NCBI GenBank assembly: GCA_001797745.1
Contig: MGQF01000012.1
Location: 19,665-35,132, forward strand
Reading direction: 5' to 3'
Source: Deltaproteobacteria bacterium RBG_13_52_11
GTDB taxonomy: Bacteria; Desulfobacterota; B13-G15; RBG-16-54-18
Length of the DNA stretch: 15,468 bases
Positions 14,392-15,468 of this stretch are shown here, piece after piece. The notes under the pieces were generated by a model. That model was given only the letters and a program-made list of their open reading frames with translations. It was not told where the DNA came from and searched no databases. The translations under genes and the position numbers were made by a program. Numbering within the stretch: position 1 is the first letter of the stretch; each line of letters starts with the position of its first letter.

Positions 14392-15468
14392 GTGACGATT
14401 TCCGCAAGCGGATTTGTACCGGTGAATATCGAAGACGAGATGCGCAGATCCTATATGGATTATGCCATGAGCGTTATTATCGGGCGGGCTCTTCCGGACG
14501 TGCGGGATGGACTCAAGCCCGTGCACCGGCGGATCCTGTACGCGATGTTCCGGGAAGGTCTCCTGCACAACAAGAAGTATTCCAAGAGCGCCGGCGTCGT
14601 CGGGGAGGTGCTTAAGAAATATCATCCCCATGGCGACACCGCCGTGTACGATACCATGGTGCGCATGGCCCAGGAATTCAACATGCGCTATCCCCTCGTG
14701 GACGGCCAAGGGAATTTTGGGTCCATTGATGGTGATTCCGCGGCCGCCTACCGGTATACCGAGGCGCGCCTCACCAAGCTTGCCGAGGGAATGCTCGCCG
14801 ATATCGATAAGGATACCGTTGACTTTGTCCCGAACTTCGACGAAACCACCGTTGAGCCGAGGGTTCTCCCCACGCGCGTTCCGAATCTCTTGATCAACGG
14901 CTCCGCAGGTATCGCCGTGGGCATGGCCACCAATATCCCGCCCCACAACCTTATCGAGGTGAGCGACGCCGTCATCGCCCAGATAGAGAATCCGGCGATA
15001 ACCATCGAGGAGCTGATGGAGCTCATCCCAGGACCGGACTTCCCCACCGGTGCCTTCATCTGTGGGAAGGAGGGGATCCGGTCGGCCTATCAGACGGGCA
15101 GAGGGGTTATCCAACTCCGGGCGCTGGCCCTCGTGGAGAAGCAGAAAGGGGGGCGGGATCGGATCATCATCACCGAGCTCCCCTACCAGGTGAACAAGGC
15201 CCGCCTCGTGGAGAAGATCGCCCAGTTGATGCAGGAGAAGCGCCTCGAAGGGATCGCCGAAGTGCGGGACGAGTCCGACCGCGAGGGGATGCGGATGGTG
15301 CTGGAGCTGAGAAAAGACGAGGTACCGGAGGTCATCCTCAACCAACTCTATAAGCTCACCCAGTTGCAGGTCTCCTTTGGGATCATCCTCTTGGCCCTGG
15401 TGGACAACAGGCCGGTTGTTTTAAATGTAAAGGAGATGATCGGCCATTTCATCGAACACCGCAAGGTG
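14392..15468 (+). CDS. gyrA: DNA gyrase subunit A, 5' part
   Basis: GyrA is the DNA-cleaving subunit of the type II topoisomerase that supercoils DNA. The frame is open for 359 codons to the window edge, so the C-terminal part is missing. GTG 14392 follows GGAGG after five bases. The N terminus reads EDEMRRSYMDYAMSVIIGRA, then LPDVRDGLKPVHRRILYAM and KSAGVVGEVLKKYHPHGDTA. Tyr122, in AAAYRYTEARL, is the residue that attacks DNA, at the same number as in E. coli GyrA. The quinolone-contact positions are Thr83 and Asp87; Thr83 replaces the Ser of E. coli and is the natural residue in several other bacteria. The later INGSAGIAVGMATNIPPHNL stretch is typical of the family. Distinction from ParC rests on overall similarity and is strong but not proven by the missing C terminus. 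Confidence 0.97.
   Translation, partial: MTISASGFVPVNIEDEMRRSYMDYAMSVIIGRALPDVRDGLKPVHRRILYAMFREGLLHNKKYSKSAGVVGEVLKKYHPHGDTAVYDTMVRMAQEFNMRYPLVDGQGNFGSIDGDSAAAYRYTEARLTKLAEGMLADIDKDTVDFVPNFDETTVEPRVLPTRVPNLLINGSAGIAVGMATNIPPHNLIEVSDAVIAQIENPAITIEELMELIPGPDFPTGAFICGKEGIRSAYQTGRGVIQLRALALVEKQKGGRDRIIITELPYQVNKARLVEKIAQLMQEKRLEGIAEVRDESDREGMRMVLELRKDEVPEVILNQLYKLTQLQVSFGIILLALVDNRPVVLNVKEMIGHFIEHRKV

Noticed and set aside
14272..15345. Long minus-strand ORF (357 codons) opposite gyrA
   Set aside because: It is antisense to a clearly conserved GyrA frame, and its sequence has the low-complexity look of a shadow frame (many Gly, His, Pro).

Overview
The window looks like chromosomal DNA of an uncultured, probably anaerobic Gram-negative bacterium, perhaps of the Desulfobacterota (old Deltaproteobacteria) or a neighbouring lineage. 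The pointers are moderately high GC, lipobox and twin-arginine export signals, two DUF362 proteins (one carrying a double 4Fe-4S ferredoxin domain), a B12-binding radical SAM protein, and frequent GTG/TTG starts. The phylum is an inference from gene content.

Layout. Positions 1-820 (+) hold the 3' part of a ketosynthase-like gene whose catalytic Cys and both catalytic His are all replaced, so it reads as a chain-length-factor-type partner and not an active condensing enzyme. Positions 947-3362 (-) hold a small ORF that looks like a collapsed B12-radical SAM gene, then hemC (GTGA overlap), then a ferredoxin-fused DUF362 gene. Positions 3615-4187 (-) encode an HD-domain hydrolase with its own promoter. 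Positions 4334-5686 (+) encode a radical SAM/B12-binding enzyme. Positions 5895-8973 (+) encode an envelope set: a rhodanese lipoprotein, a DUF6599-type lipoprotein, a multi-pass membrane protein with a lysine-rich tail, and a Tat-exported DUF362 protein; the last three overlap and form an operon. Positions 9050-9220 (-) encode a tiny lipoprotein.

Positions 9424-10319 (-) form an AT-rich island with a Panacea-domain (SocA/DUF4065-like) antitoxin overlapping a 105-residue candidate toxin by ATGA, behind a TTGACA-17-TATTTT promoter. Positions 10452-14213 (-) look like one operon: dGTPase, an aminoglycoside-phosphotransferase-like kinase (COG2187 type), a PHP phosphoesterase, and a P-loop kinase (COG0645 type). 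From a divergent promoter pair, gyrA starts at 14392 (+) and runs off the window.

The observations most worth a second look are: (1) the triple active-site replacement in the ketosynthase; (2) an in-frame TAG in the dGTPase, followed in frame by 39 well-preserved C-terminal codons and by a Shine-Dalgarno/ATG that could restart translation; (3) a 32-bp imperfect tandem duplication at the dGTPase/kinase junction; (4) the Panacea toxin-antitoxin pair; (5) the separation of the COG2187 and COG0645 kinase halves by a PHP gene, with an odd Walker A motif in the latter. No tRNA, rRNA, CRISPR array or insertion sequence was seen, and no gap between genes exceeds about 300 bases.
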